Source of the DNA: Gammaproteobacteria bacterium
Lineage (GTDB): Bacteria > Pseudomonadota > Gammaproteobacteria > Steroidobacterales > Steroidobacteraceae
Assembly (NCBI GenBank): GCA_018970145.1
Contig: JAGWWY010000002.1
Span: 62,001-126,000 of the forward strand
DNA length: 64,000 nucleotides
Direction of reading: 5' to 3'
The translations under genes were made by a program, and so were the position numbers. Below the pieces are notes generated by a model. The model searched no databases. It was not told where the DNA came from and saw nothing but the letters and a program-made list of their open reading frames with translations. This document shows positions 24,114-31,102 of this stretch, piece after piece. Every line of letters starts with the position of its first letter. The first letter of the stretch is position 1.

Positions 24114-24468
24114 TGGTGGAGGCGGCGGGAATCGAACCCGCGTCCGCAAGCACTAGACTTCAGGATCTACGCGCGTAGCTCTCTCATTGGATCTCGCCTT
24201 GCGCTACCCGAGGAGCAGGGAAGACGCTCAGCCAGCACACGGTGACTCTTAGCGGGACTGCCCCGTCGCACGGCAGCCCGCGATCCTATAAGCGCGTCCC
24301 CTGATTCGGTGTTATAGGCACCAGCCGGTCAGAGGTTAGGCGGGATTAAGCCGCCAGAGCGTAGTTGTCGTCGTTGGCAACTGTAGTTTGCAGCAAAGTT
24401 TTACGAGGTTCACTGCACCTCGGCACGCCCCTGAAGGTTCGCAACCCACGTCGAAGCCGGTCGCCCCC
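24114..24468 (-). ncRNA. ssrA: tmRNA (ssrA)
   Basis: A 355-nt transfer-messenger RNA, which rescues stalled ribosomes with SmpB (encoded at 29377). The 5-prime GGGGGC pairs with GCCTCC before the 3-prime ACCA, the T-arm GGGTTCGATTCCC is intact, and CCA is encoded (24116-24114). The tag frame at 24378-24346 encodes ANDDNYALAA and ends in TAA; this is a common gammaproteobacterial tag. A run of six T follows the CCA directly on the transcribed strand and may aid termination. The gene divides the steroid cluster from core DNA; ssrA 3-prime ends are well-known integration sites for genomic islands. Confidence 0.95.
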
Positions 24469-24481
24469 ATCAAGATGCTCT

Positions 24482-24509
24482 AGTGTATAGACGAACGGGG
24501 TGATTACAA
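24482..24509 (-). promoter_or_regulatory. Probable ssrA promoter
   Basis: On the minus strand a -35 TTGTAA (24509-24504) and a -10 TACACT (24487-24482) are 16 bases apart, with the mature tmRNA 5-prime end 13 bases beyond the -10. The fit is moderate; tmRNA is processed at its 5-prime end, so exact spacing to the mature end is not critical. Confidence 0.45.
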
Positions 24510-24523
24510 GGGCGCGAGGCGAG

Positions 24524-27500
24524 TTAACGCTTACCGACACCTTGCAAGGTATTGGCAAGTCGATCGATCAGAACCCGCGCGATGCCGAGCGCGATGGCGG
24601 CATCTTCTTCAACGAGTCGAACGAATACGTCTTGCCGCAGCGCGAGCAGACGTGTGTCGCGTGCCGCGCGTATGCTCGTCGTGCGGGGTCGATTGGCGAG
24701 TAAGGCCATCTCGCCAAATATTTGATGTTTACCGATTTCGGCGACGACCGATTCGCCGCTCGACGTCGATTCGATGACGACCTCGACCTGCCCATCGAGA
24801 ACGACGTAGGCGCGATCACCGAGATCACCTTGACGGAAAATCACATCGCCCGCGCTGTAGGTGACCTCTTCGCTGGTGAAGGCCAATAACTTGAGTTTCG
24901 ATCGATCGATACCGGCAAAGAGCGGAATTTGCGCCATGATCTCGGCCGAGCCGCCGAGCCCGACAGCGCTCGGGCGTGAGTTTAGGCCGCGCTCAGATAA
25001 GCCCGCGGCAGAGGTTCTTTCGAGCAACCGACCGTTCACAATATCGAATGTTCGCTGCATGAGTGCGACGTGATCATCCGCAGGCTCGATCATCAGCACC
25101 GTGCGGTCCGACATGCGCTGTCGCAACGAGGCTAGCAAGGTGTCACGTCGTGATGGTTCGATGCCGGCGAACGCTTCGTTGAGGATGAGGATGTCGGGCC
25201 GCTTGATCAAGCAACGCGCTAGCACGATTCGTTGGCGCTGCGAGACACTAAGTCGGCTCGCGCCGATGCCTGTATCGAACTGCATGCCCAACCGCAGGGT
25301 CAAGGCTAGCAAGTCGACCTTCTCGATCACCGTGCGCATCGTCCTGGCAATTTGAGTTTGAGTATCCGGTCGTACCGAGATGGCTTTGCCGAAGAGCAGG
25401 TTTTCGTACAGGTTACGAGCAGGGTCGACGAGTTGGGGATCGAAGAAAACGATCCAGCGAACGAGATTTTTCGGAAGTGTTTTCTGAAATCGTTGACGTG
25501 CCCGCAAGACTTTAATGCGCAATGCATCATCGACGACGCCCAAGGTATGGCGCGACGCAGTCAGCTGCAAGGCGAGTCGGATCAGGGCATGTTGGCCATC
25601 CGCGTGAAGTGAGGATACGCCATGCGTCTCAGCACGCCGCCACATCGTCTCGTAGGCGGGCAGATCCTCGGGTCGAATGAAATTAAAATCCTGGAAAAAC
25701 GCGTCGTGCGGATCTAAATCTTTGAACATTTCGAGCATCAGGCCAGCGACGGTCAGACCGATCCGTAGGCAGTCCTGTTGCAGTTCGGATTCCGCTAGTG
25801 TGGCAAACAGGTGTTGATCCAGCACTCGGTGCTCGCTGCTGTCGATCGACCCGATAAAAGTTCCGAAGATGATGTTCTCGCCCAGCGTGCAACCTTCGAG
25901 AAATCGTGTCGGATCGAAATGCTCGACGGCATTGGCGAGACCGGCTTCTTGCAGGCGACCTCGAAGATCGCTGCGAGCACGTAGTAGGCGAGCTGTCTCG
26001 TCAGCTGAGACTCGTTGCAGTGGACGGCGAATTCCCCAGTCGAAAACCTCCGCCTCCAGATCGGTCGCGCGCAGAAGCTCGAGCAGATTTTCCTCGAGCT
26101 CGGTGATATCGCGACACCCGGCCGCACCGTAGTCGATCCAGTCCGCATCAGGATTCCACGCGCAGTTTCCGGTGAGAGTGGCCTCGCGTTCACCGGCATG
26201 TGGTGAGGCGGTGTTCGGTCGTCGCAATAGCGGGTAGATCAGCAGCTCGCGTAGCGTTCCGCCTGCAAGCCATACGTCGGATCCGGCGTAAGCGACGCGG
26301 CGTCCAATGACACTATCGGGAAGATCCGCGATCGCCAGCTCACCGAGCCTGAGATCGCCTGAGGTCGGCTTCGACTGACGAAGCAGAAGTCGTGCCAGCT
26401 CACTTCTGCTGTTGCCCGTGCCGCCGATGAACGCGGCATGAATCGGGAGGTCTAATCGTGCCGTGGCACCATCGAGGGATTTCACGCCATCGCCGCTGTC
26501 GACGATCACGTTGCTGAGGATCAACTCGGCTCGATCCAGTTTGAGATGGGGTGCATCGTCGTGAATGACAGAGGCCGCCATCAGTGATTTAGGCGTGAAA
26601 TACTCGCGCAGTTGTCCGTATTTGACCCGCGCGTCTTCGGCTTTCTGGTAATAGTCGATTAGGTCTTTCCACGGCGCATACATATCTTTGTGCGCCGCAA
26701 GCACCGCGACCAATGAGCCTAAGGATATTTCTCCACGAATGACGAGGAATCCGCCGATCGATAAAAAAAAGAAGGGCGTCAGTTGCGAGAAAAACTGGTT
26801 AAGGACGTTGACGGTGTAGCGAGAGCTCGCGATCCGCACGCGCAGATCGAAAATGGTTTGCAGGCGTCGAGTGATATTGGCGAGCTCAAACTGCGATGTG
26901 TCGTTACCGTGAATTTCCGCTGCGTTGCTGATCAGTTGACTGACATTGTCGGAAACACCGCGAACGGCCAACGATTCTCGTCTCTGTAGGTCGTTGACCC
27001 GTTTCTGAATCCTCGGAATGAGATACATCTGAAACGGGTAGAGAGCGATCGCCGCCATCCCCATCATCCAATCTTGGGTGAAGATGAACAGCAAAATGGT
27101 GAACAAAGTTCCGGCAGCCACGGTCGGGACCGTTAGAGCCTCCGACATGAAGAACCCGAGCGGCGACGTTTCTGCCGCCACCATGGAAACCACTTGGCCC
27201 GAGGATTGATTTCGAAAGTCACCAACCGGAAAACGTAGCAGGCGCTCCACGAGCTGGTAGCGCAAGCGCCGAAGCAGGCGATCGCCAACTTTATATCGGT
27301 AAGTCGAGGTGAAAAACTTGAATGCGCCGTTAATCAGAACCAGAGCGAGAAAAATCGCGCACAAAGTAAACAGGTAGGGTAATTGCCCGAGCTCCAGGCC
27401 GAGCCAAGCCTTGGGAAACGGTGCGCTGTTGGATAGCGCTTCGTTGACGATGAGTTTCGGAAGCTCGAAGGAATAGTAGAGGAAGGGCAGCGCTGCTACC

Positions 27501-27571
27501 GATAGCAGCACCAGGACGACTTGATCTCGTCGGCTGTGTCGTAGGATGAACGGATAGATGCCGGATTCCAC
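24524..27571 (-). CDS. ABC exporter-like protein with degenerate ATPase and cyclic-nucleotide-binding domain
   Basis: A 1015-aa protein. Residues 1-330 form an ABC type-1 transmembrane domain (hydrophobic segments near 17-35, 65-85, 150-185, 255-280). The nucleotide-binding part is abnormal: the Walker A position reads GGTGNSRS (383-390) with Arg for Lys, the signature reads LSVSQ (774-778), and Walker B reads ILILNEAFAG (794-803) with Asn for Asp. Walker A and signature are about 385 residues apart instead of about 100. Residues 880-1000 are a cNMP-binding domain with FGEMALL...RPRTTS (952-966), a good phosphate-binding cassette. The start is GTG. It is last of a three-gene operon, 37 bases after a lipoprotein gene. 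ATP hydrolysis is doubtful; function unknown. Confidence 0.85.
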   Translation of the reverse strand: MESGIYPFILRHSRRDQVVLVLLSVAALPFLYYSFELPKLIVNEALSNSAPFPKAWLGLELGQLPYLFTLCAIFLALVLINGAFKFFTSTYRYKVGDRLLRRLRYQLVERLLRFPVGDFRNQSSGQVVSMVAAETSPLGFFMSEALTVPTVAAGTLFTILLFIFTQDWMMGMAAIALYPFQMYLIPRIQKRVNDLQRRESLAVRGVSDNVSQLISNAAEIHGNDTSQFELANITRRLQTIFDLRVRIASSRYTVNVLNQFFSQLTPFFFLSIGGFLVIRGEISLGSLVAVLAAHKDMYAPWKDLIDYYQKAEDARVKYGQLREYFTPKSLMAASVIHDDAPHLKLDRAELILSNVIVDSGDGVKSLDGATARLDLPIHAAFIGGTGNSRSELARLLLRQSKPTSGDLRLGELAIADLPDSVIGRRVAYAGSDVWLAGGTLRELLIYPLLRRPNTASPHAGEREATLTGNCAWNPDADWIDYGAAGCRDITELEENLLELLRATDLEAEVFDWGIRRPLQRVSADETARLLRARSDLRGRLQEAGLANAVEHFDPTRFLEGCTLGENIIFGTFIGSIDSSEHRVLDQHLFATLAESELQQDCLRIGLTVAGLMLEMFKDLDPHDAFFQDFNFIRPEDLPAYETMWRRAETHGVSSLHADGQHALIRLALQLTASRHTLGVVDDALRIKVLRARQRFQKTLPKNLVRWIVFFDPQLVDPARNLYENLLFGKAISVRPDTQTQIARTMRTVIEKVDLLALTLRLGMQFDTGIGASRLSVSQRQRIVLARCLIKRPDILILNEAFAGIEPSRRDTLLASLRQRMSDRTVLMIEPADDHVALMQRTFDIVNGRLLERTSAAGLSERGLNSRPSAVGLGGSAEIMAQIPLFAGIDRSKLKLLAFTSEEVTYSAGDVIFRQGDLGDRAYVVLDGQVEVVIESTSSGESVVAEIGKHQIFGEMALLANRPRTTSIRAARDTRLLALRQDVFVRLVEEDAAIALGIARVLIDRLANTLQGVGKR

Positions 27572-27608
27572 AGGCGGCCGGGCTAGGTTCGTTGCAAGAG
27601 CGAGCGGA

Positions 27609-28673
27609 TCAGCGGGTAGGAGACAAAGAAATCAAGGGTGCCATGCGGGCTGTGTCGCCGCTCTGCAGCATCAACATCATGCTCAGCAAGGCGAAAGTGG
27701 TACGCGAGTCGGGATCGGTCGCAGGGATGTAAAACCATTGGTCACGGTAGCGAACCTTGACGGCTGCATCGGCCGGCATGCCCGCAGCAGTTTGAACTTT
27801 GAAAAGATCGCCGCCTCGATCGAACACACCACCCTCCAAGCGACGTCTCTGCAGTACACCGTCGCCGACATCGCGAGCAGGAGCTTCGACGCCGTTAGAG
27901 AGGAAGTAGAACGATGAATACAGCGATCGCGTAGCGAGAAATACATATGAGTTTGGATCCGGGCGCTCGCCGATGCCAAGTTGAACACGTATCGGACGCC
28001 CATCAGCAGGGAAATTCATGAGACGACACGCTTCTTTATAAGCCTCTGTCGCGAGTGCTGTCGCCGTTGGAATCATCGCGAGGATATCGACGTTATTGTA
28101 GGTCTCCAGTGCGAATGAGAGTTGATCGGCGCGTTGCAGCGTTCGCAGGTGATCGACCAAGACGCGGTAGTCGCCGGCGCCGGCCGTGGTGTTCTTCAGT
28201 CCGGCGAAGGAGTCGCCGGCGACCAGAAGCACGCGCTCGATACTCCAACCAGACTGCAATAACAAAGAAATCGTGCGTAGATCGATTGGTGTCAGGATTT
28301 GGCGGACGAATCGTTCGCCTGTGTTGGGTGAGTAAAAAACCAAAGGCGAGTCGCTGAAGCTGCCGCCGATGCCGCCGTTATACGACTCAGGACTGCCGCC
28401 GCCTGGGAAAAACCCGGAGAGATTCAAACTGGCGGAGCGCGAAATCGAGCTCGAAACGGACGCGACCTCCAAAAACATCACCGGATCGTTGTACCGCTGG
28501 CGAACGATGTTCAACAGCAACTGCTCACCATCGGTACGTTGTATTGCCGAGTTGAATTCGGTTCGCGACAACTCAAGACCCCGTGGACCGATTGAGACGC
28601 ATCCCGACAAGGCGAGGCTGACCGTCGCCACTGCGCCTAGCGCAAATTGTTTGTTGAGCCGGAGGTGTTGCAT
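27609..28673 (-). CDS. Uncharacterised lipoprotein
   Basis: A 354-aa protein with a lipoprotein signal peptide: basic N-terminus, hydrophobic core and lipobox LSGC (Cys near residue 25), then VSIGP. The mature part begins ELSRTEFNSAIQRTDGEQLLLNIVRQRYNDPVMFLEV, a block I recognise from hypothetical lipoproteins of proteobacteria without a known role, and contains a Gly/Ser-rich region (FFPGGGSPESYNGGIGG) near 85-100. The ATG at 28673 has AGGA 6 nt upstream. Residue +2 is Val, so outer-membrane sorting is likely. It lies between a Pro-rich exported protein and the ABC-like protein, suggesting one envelope complex. Confidence 0.8.
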   Translation of the reverse strand: MQHLRLNKQFALGAVATVSLALSGCVSIGPRGLELSRTEFNSAIQRTDGEQLLLNIVRQRYNDPVMFLEVASVSSSISRSASLNLSGFFPGGGSPESYNGGIGGSFSDSPLVFYSPNTGERFVRQILTPIDLRTISLLLQSGWSIERVLLVAGDSFAGLKNTTAGAGDYRVLVDHLRTLQRADQLSFALETYNNVDILAMIPTATALATEAYKEACRLMNFPADGRPIRVQLGIGERPDPNSYVFLATRSLYSSFYFLSNGVEAPARDVGDGVLQRRRLEGGVFDRGGDLFKVQTAAGMPADAAVKVRYRDQWFYIPATDPDSRTTFALLSMMLMLQSGDTARMAPLISLSPTR

Positions 28674-28730
28674 GGAAGATCCTGTGGCGGGGCTGGGGTC
28701 AAGACGACGCATTTATCGCGGCTGATGCGA

Positions 28731-28762
28731 TAGCGGGGATTGAGTTGCCCCAATCCCCGCTA
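28731..28762. other. Strong stem-loop between the Pro-rich and lipoprotein genes
   Basis: A perfect 12-bp inverted repeat (28731-28742 with 28751-28762; arm sequence TAGCGGGGATTG) with an 8-base loop. It lies in the 117-bp gap of the minus-strand operon. No U-run follows on either strand, so it is not a standard intrinsic terminator. It could slow polymerase, protect the upstream mRNA 3-prime end or set the ratio between the Pro-rich protein and the downstream genes. No other feature is seen in this gap. Confidence 0.6.
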
Positions 28763-28790
28763 GCGCGCAAGCGAACGCTCGCGGGTGAAA

Positions 28791-29216
28791 TCAGCCGCCC
28801 GGTTGATTCGGTGGCGTGCCGGTCGGTGGCGGCGGTACCGAACCACCCGGGGGCGGCGGCGGTCCCATCGGAGCGCCCTGCGGCGGCTGCTTCGGTCCGC
28901 TCATCGGCGGCATTTTTGGCGGCTGTCCCTGCGGCGGTGCGCCCGTGGGCGGCTGTCCCTGCGGCGGTGCGCCCGTGGGCGGCTGTCCCTGCGGCGGCTG
29001 CTTCGGTCCGCTCATCGGCGGCATCATTGGCGGCTTCTGGCCACCGTGTGATTGTGAGCCGGGTTGCGGCGGCGTCGGGGGGCTCGGCGGCGAGGGCGGA
29101 GTTGGGGGCTGAGCTTGGTCGGCGAGGGCGAGGCTTTGCGGTCCGGTCAGGTTGGCACCGGCAGCAAAAACCAACGCCGTTGCCGCAGCGGCGACACTGA
29201 AGCGAATGAGTTTCAC
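28791..29216 (-). CDS. Exported proline-rich repeat protein
   Basis: A 141-aa protein that starts with GTG (GGAG 7 nt upstream). Residues 1-33 look like a signal peptide (KLIRFSVAAAATALVFAAGA) with cleavage near LALADQA. The rest is almost only Pro, Gly, Gln, Ser and Thr: PPSPPSPPTPP, a GQPPTGAPPQ repeat in tandem, PPMSGPKQPP twice, and a PPPPPGG run. Such chains are extended and often span the periplasm or bind SH3-like or TonB-like partners. It is the first gene of the operon with the lipoprotein and the ABC-like protein. No enzyme motif is present. The opposite strand shows an open Gly-rich frame, which is only the complement of the Pro codons. Confidence 0.72.
   Translation of the reverse strand: MKLIRFSVAAAATALVFAAGANLTGPQSLALADQAQPPTPPSPPSPPTPPQPGSQSHGGQKPPMMPPMSGPKQPPQGQPPTGAPPQGQPPTGAPPQGQPPKMPPMSGPKQPPQGAPMGPPPPPGGSVPPPPTGTPPNQPGG
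28876..29024. repeat. Coding repeats in the Pro-rich gene
   Basis: A 30-bp unit is repeated exactly in tandem at 28921-28950 and 28951-28980 with a partial third copy to about 28996 (protein GQPPTGAPPQ). A 38-bp block at 28876-28913 recurs at 28987-29024 (protein PPMSGPKQPPQG region). The exact identity at DNA level points to recent slippage or recombination, so repeat number may vary among strains. Confidence 0.9.
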
Positions 29217-29252
29217 GCGGGGACTCCGTGATGTTGTTGTTGGAGAGTCCGA

Positions 29253-29281
29253 TGGATAACTCCATTTTGGAGTGGAGTCAA
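29253..29281 (-). promoter_or_regulatory. Promoter of the Pro-rich/lipoprotein/ABC operon with a spacer palindrome
   Basis: On the minus strand, -35 TTGACT (29281-29276) and -10 TATCCA (29258-29253) are 17 bases apart. The spacer contains a perfect palindrome with a 3-base centre, ACTCCAAAATGGAGT (29273-29259), in the position of a classical repressor operator. The start codon of the Pro-rich gene is 37 bases from the -10. A second, looser pair GGACTC/GAGTCC (29221-29226, 29245-29250) lies in the leader. Confidence 0.5.
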
Positions 29282-29376
29282 CGACGGTTTCGCGACACCG
29301 CCATGAGGCAGTGCCTCGATCGCAACCGTTACAACTTGCGTGCGATTGGCGCGTGCGATTGGGCGAACGTCGAACG

Positions 29377-29859
29377 TCAACCCCGACGCAACAATCTCGC
29401 CTTGTCACGCGACCAGTCGCGTTCTTTCTCGGTCTCGCGTTTGTCGTGCTGTTTTTTGCCCTTGGCAAGACCGATACGAATCTTGGCCTTGCCGCGCTGC
29501 CAATACAGTTCAAGCGGCACGATGGTGTAGCCCTTGCGCTCCACCGCACCGATGAGGTGAGCGATCTCGCTGTGATTGAGCAACAACTTGCGCGTGCGGG
29601 TCGGGTCAGCGACGACGTGCGTCGAAGTGGTCTTCAGAGGATTGACATGCGCACCGATCCAGAACACTTCGCCATCGCGCACGAACACATGCGACTCGGT
29701 GATCTGCGCCTTTCCCGCGCGCAGCGCCTTGACCTCCCAGCCCTCGAGCACGACGCCCGCCTCGTAACTTTCCTCGATGAAATAATCGAAGCGCGCTCGA
29801 CGATTTTCGGCGATGGTTTTCGGTCCCTCGCTGGTCTTGGGCCTAGTCTCGATCTTCAT
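29377..29859 (-). CDS. smpB: SsrA-binding protein SmpB
   Basis: A 160-aa SmpB, the protein that binds the tRNA-like end of tmRNA and brings it to stalled ribosomes. The family blocks are clear: [15 protein letters not shown] near residue 16, [19 protein letters not shown] near 35-53, [16 protein letters not shown] near 80-95 and a basic tail [19 protein letters not shown] that folds in the ribosomal channel. Its partner ssrA lies about 5 kb away, beyond the three-gene envelope operon. It diverges from ratA over a 29-bp gap. Confidence 0.97.
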   Translation of the reverse strand: MKIETRPKTSEGPKTIAENRRARFDYFIEESYEAGVVLEGWEVKALRAGKAQITESHVFVRDGEVFWIGAHVNPLKTTSTHVVADPTRTRKLLLNHSEIAHLIGAVERKGYTIVPLELYWQRGKAKIRIGLAKGKKQHDKRETEKERDWSRDKARLLRRG

Positions 29860-29870
29860 GGTCTACGGGC

Positions 29871-29882
29871 ATTCTATACAAT
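29871..29882. promoter_or_regulatory. Possible bidirectional -10 region, smpB/ratA
   Basis: The 29-bp gap between smpB and ratA contains a 12-base AT-rich block that reads TAGAAT toward smpB (29876-29871) and TACAAT toward ratA (29877-29882). The ratA ATG is 6 bases after the TACAAT, so a transcript from it would be leaderless or nearly so. The -35 regions are weak in both directions and lie in the opposite coding sequences. Confidence 0.4.
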
Positions 29883-29888
29883 GCACGG

Positions 29889-30314
29889 ATGCGCGAAGTC
29901 GTTCGTTCTGCGATGGTGTCCGTCTCCGCGGAGACGCTCTATGAACTCATCAATGATGTGGCGCGGTATCCGGAGTTCGTCCCCGGCTGCCGTCTTGCTC
30001 GTATCGAGGAACGTGGTGAGGGTTATGCGATCGCGACCCTCGGTGTGCAGCGCAGCGCGCTCAACACGGAGTTCACCACGCGCAACGAACTCGAGCCCCC
30101 GCGTCGAGTGACGATGCGACTCGTCAAAGGACCCTTTCGATTCCTCGAGGGCGTCTGGGAGATCGAGCCGATTGGGGAGCAAGGCTGCTCCGTCACACTG
30201 CGGTTGCGTTTTGAATTCGCGAATCGTCTCGCGGGTGCGATGTTCGCACCGCTTTTTGAAGAGACGGCCGCTTCGTTGGTGGACGCCTTCGTGCGTCGCT
30301 CTCGCCGGTCGTGA
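29889..30314 (+). CDS. ratA: RatA-family START/polyketide-cyclase protein
   Basis: A 141-aa coenzyme-Q-binding (COQ10/RatA) START-fold protein. LINDVARYPEFVPGCRLARI near 20-40 and KGPFRFLEGVWEIEP near 80-95 are the family signatures. E. coli RatA was reported as a ribosome-association toxin, while homologues such as COQ10 bind quinone; the two roles are not separated by sequence. The next gene rnfH starts within the stop (GTGA overlap), the usual ratA-rnfH pairing in gammaproteobacteria. Confidence 0.92.
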   Translation: MREVVRSAMVSVSAETLYELINDVARYPEFVPGCRLARIEERGEGYAIATLGVQRSALNTEFTTRNELEPPRRVTMRLVKGPFRFLEGVWEIEPIGEQGCSVTLRLRFEFANRLAGAMFAPLFEETAASLVDAFVRRSRRS

Positions 30315-30655
30315 AGTGTTCTTTCGCGGTCGCCCTGCCGAGTTGGCAGGGAGAGCTACCTCTGACTCTCGAGTCAGGTGCAACCGTCGAGGATTTGCTT
30401 CGACACGCGCAGCCGTGGCTCGCTCGGCATATCGAATCGGCGGGGCAGGCCGCCGCCGATGAGACTTGGTGGCGCGAGGCACCGGTCGGTATTTTTGGCG
30501 AGCGCTGCGACCGATCACGCACGCTAGCTGAGGGCGATCGGGTCGAGCTGTATCTGCCCTTAAAGGTGGATCCCAAGGCGGCCCGCCGACAGCGAGCGCA
30601 ACCCCATCAAACGGACAAAGGTCGCAATCCGCTCACCCGAAAGCCGGGTCGTTGA
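30311..30655 (+). CDS. rnfH: RnfH-family ubiquitin-like protein (UPF0125)
   Basis: A 114-aa beta-grasp protein with GTG start overlapping the ratA stop. The fold is indicated by the alternating first strand (KCSFAVAL), ESGATVEDLLRHA helix, VGIFGERCDRSRTLAEGDRVELYLPLKVDPKAARRQRA, which is the RnfH signature end, and a basic tail. The molecular role of RnfH is not settled; it usually pairs with ratA. It converges on bamE with a 9-bp gap and no visible terminator. Confidence 0.9.
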   Translation: MKCSFAVALPSWQGELPLTLESGATVEDLLRHAQPWLARHIESAGQAAADETWWREAPVGIFGERCDRSRTLAEGDRVELYLPLKVDPKAARRQRAQPHQTDKGRNPLTRKPGR

Positions 30656-30664
30656 GCAGCCGCG

Positions 30665-31066
30665 TCAGGGCGTGGTCGCGGCGGGCGTCGGTGCTTCGGA
30701 TGCCGGGACTTCCGTCGGTGCACCCACGTTCTCGATGCGGGTGACTTTGTCGTCGGTGAAGTAGATCGTAAGCCGCTGTTCTTCGGCTTTCTGCAGGCGA
30801 CCGACCTTGAGGTAGTAAAGGTAGTCCCAGCGATCTCGATCGAACGCATCGGGCAGCATCGGCGTGCCGAGCAGGAAGCGAACCTGCGCGCGGGTCATCC
30901 CCTCTTTGACCTGTACGACTTGGCGTGCGTCGAGAAAGTTGCCTTGCTGCACCGTCATTCGGTACACACAACCGGAGGTGACTAGCGTGGAGAGCAGGAT
31001 CGCCAGCAGTGCGAAGCCTGGCAGGCGAGGACGAAAAACTGGAGCAGGTCGACGGCGCTGTACCAT
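30665..31066 (-). CDS. bamE: Outer-membrane assembly lipoprotein BamE
   Basis: A 133-aa lipoprotein of the BAM complex, which inserts beta-barrel proteins. A signal peptide with lipobox LVTSGC precedes the SmpA/OmlA fold: QGNFLDARQVVQVKEGMTRAQVRFLLGTPMLPDAF near 40-75 and RWDYLYYLKVG near 80. The Pro/Ala/Thr-rich tail is a little longer than usual. It diverges from fur, a pairing common in gammaproteobacteria, over 36 bp. On the minus strand TAGAAT is 9 bases before the ATG, so its leader is very short. Confidence 0.96.
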   Translation of the reverse strand: MVQRRRPAPVFRPRLPGFALLAILLSTLVTSGCVYRMTVQQGNFLDARQVVQVKEGMTRAQVRFLLGTPMLPDAFDRDRWDYLYYLKVGRLQKAEEQRLTIYFTDDKVTRIENVGAPTEVPASEAPTPAATTP

Positions 31067-31081
31067 AATCGCCGCATTCTA
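31064..31081. promoter_or_regulatory. Possible overlapping promoters, bamE/fur
   Basis: In the 36-bp gap and the first bamE bases, CATAAT (31064-31069) points toward fur with the GTG start 33 bases on, and TAGAAT (31081-31076) points toward bamE with 9 bases to the ATG. No convincing -35 and no clear Fur box was seen. Confidence 0.35.
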
Positions 31082-31102
31082 ACCCAACCCGTCGGGGCTC
31101 AC

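Noticed and set aside
28816-29112. Gly/Cys-rich plus-strand open frame
   Set aside because: Complement of the Pro-rich repeats; the minus-strand frame has a signal peptide, ribosome site and promoter, this one has none.
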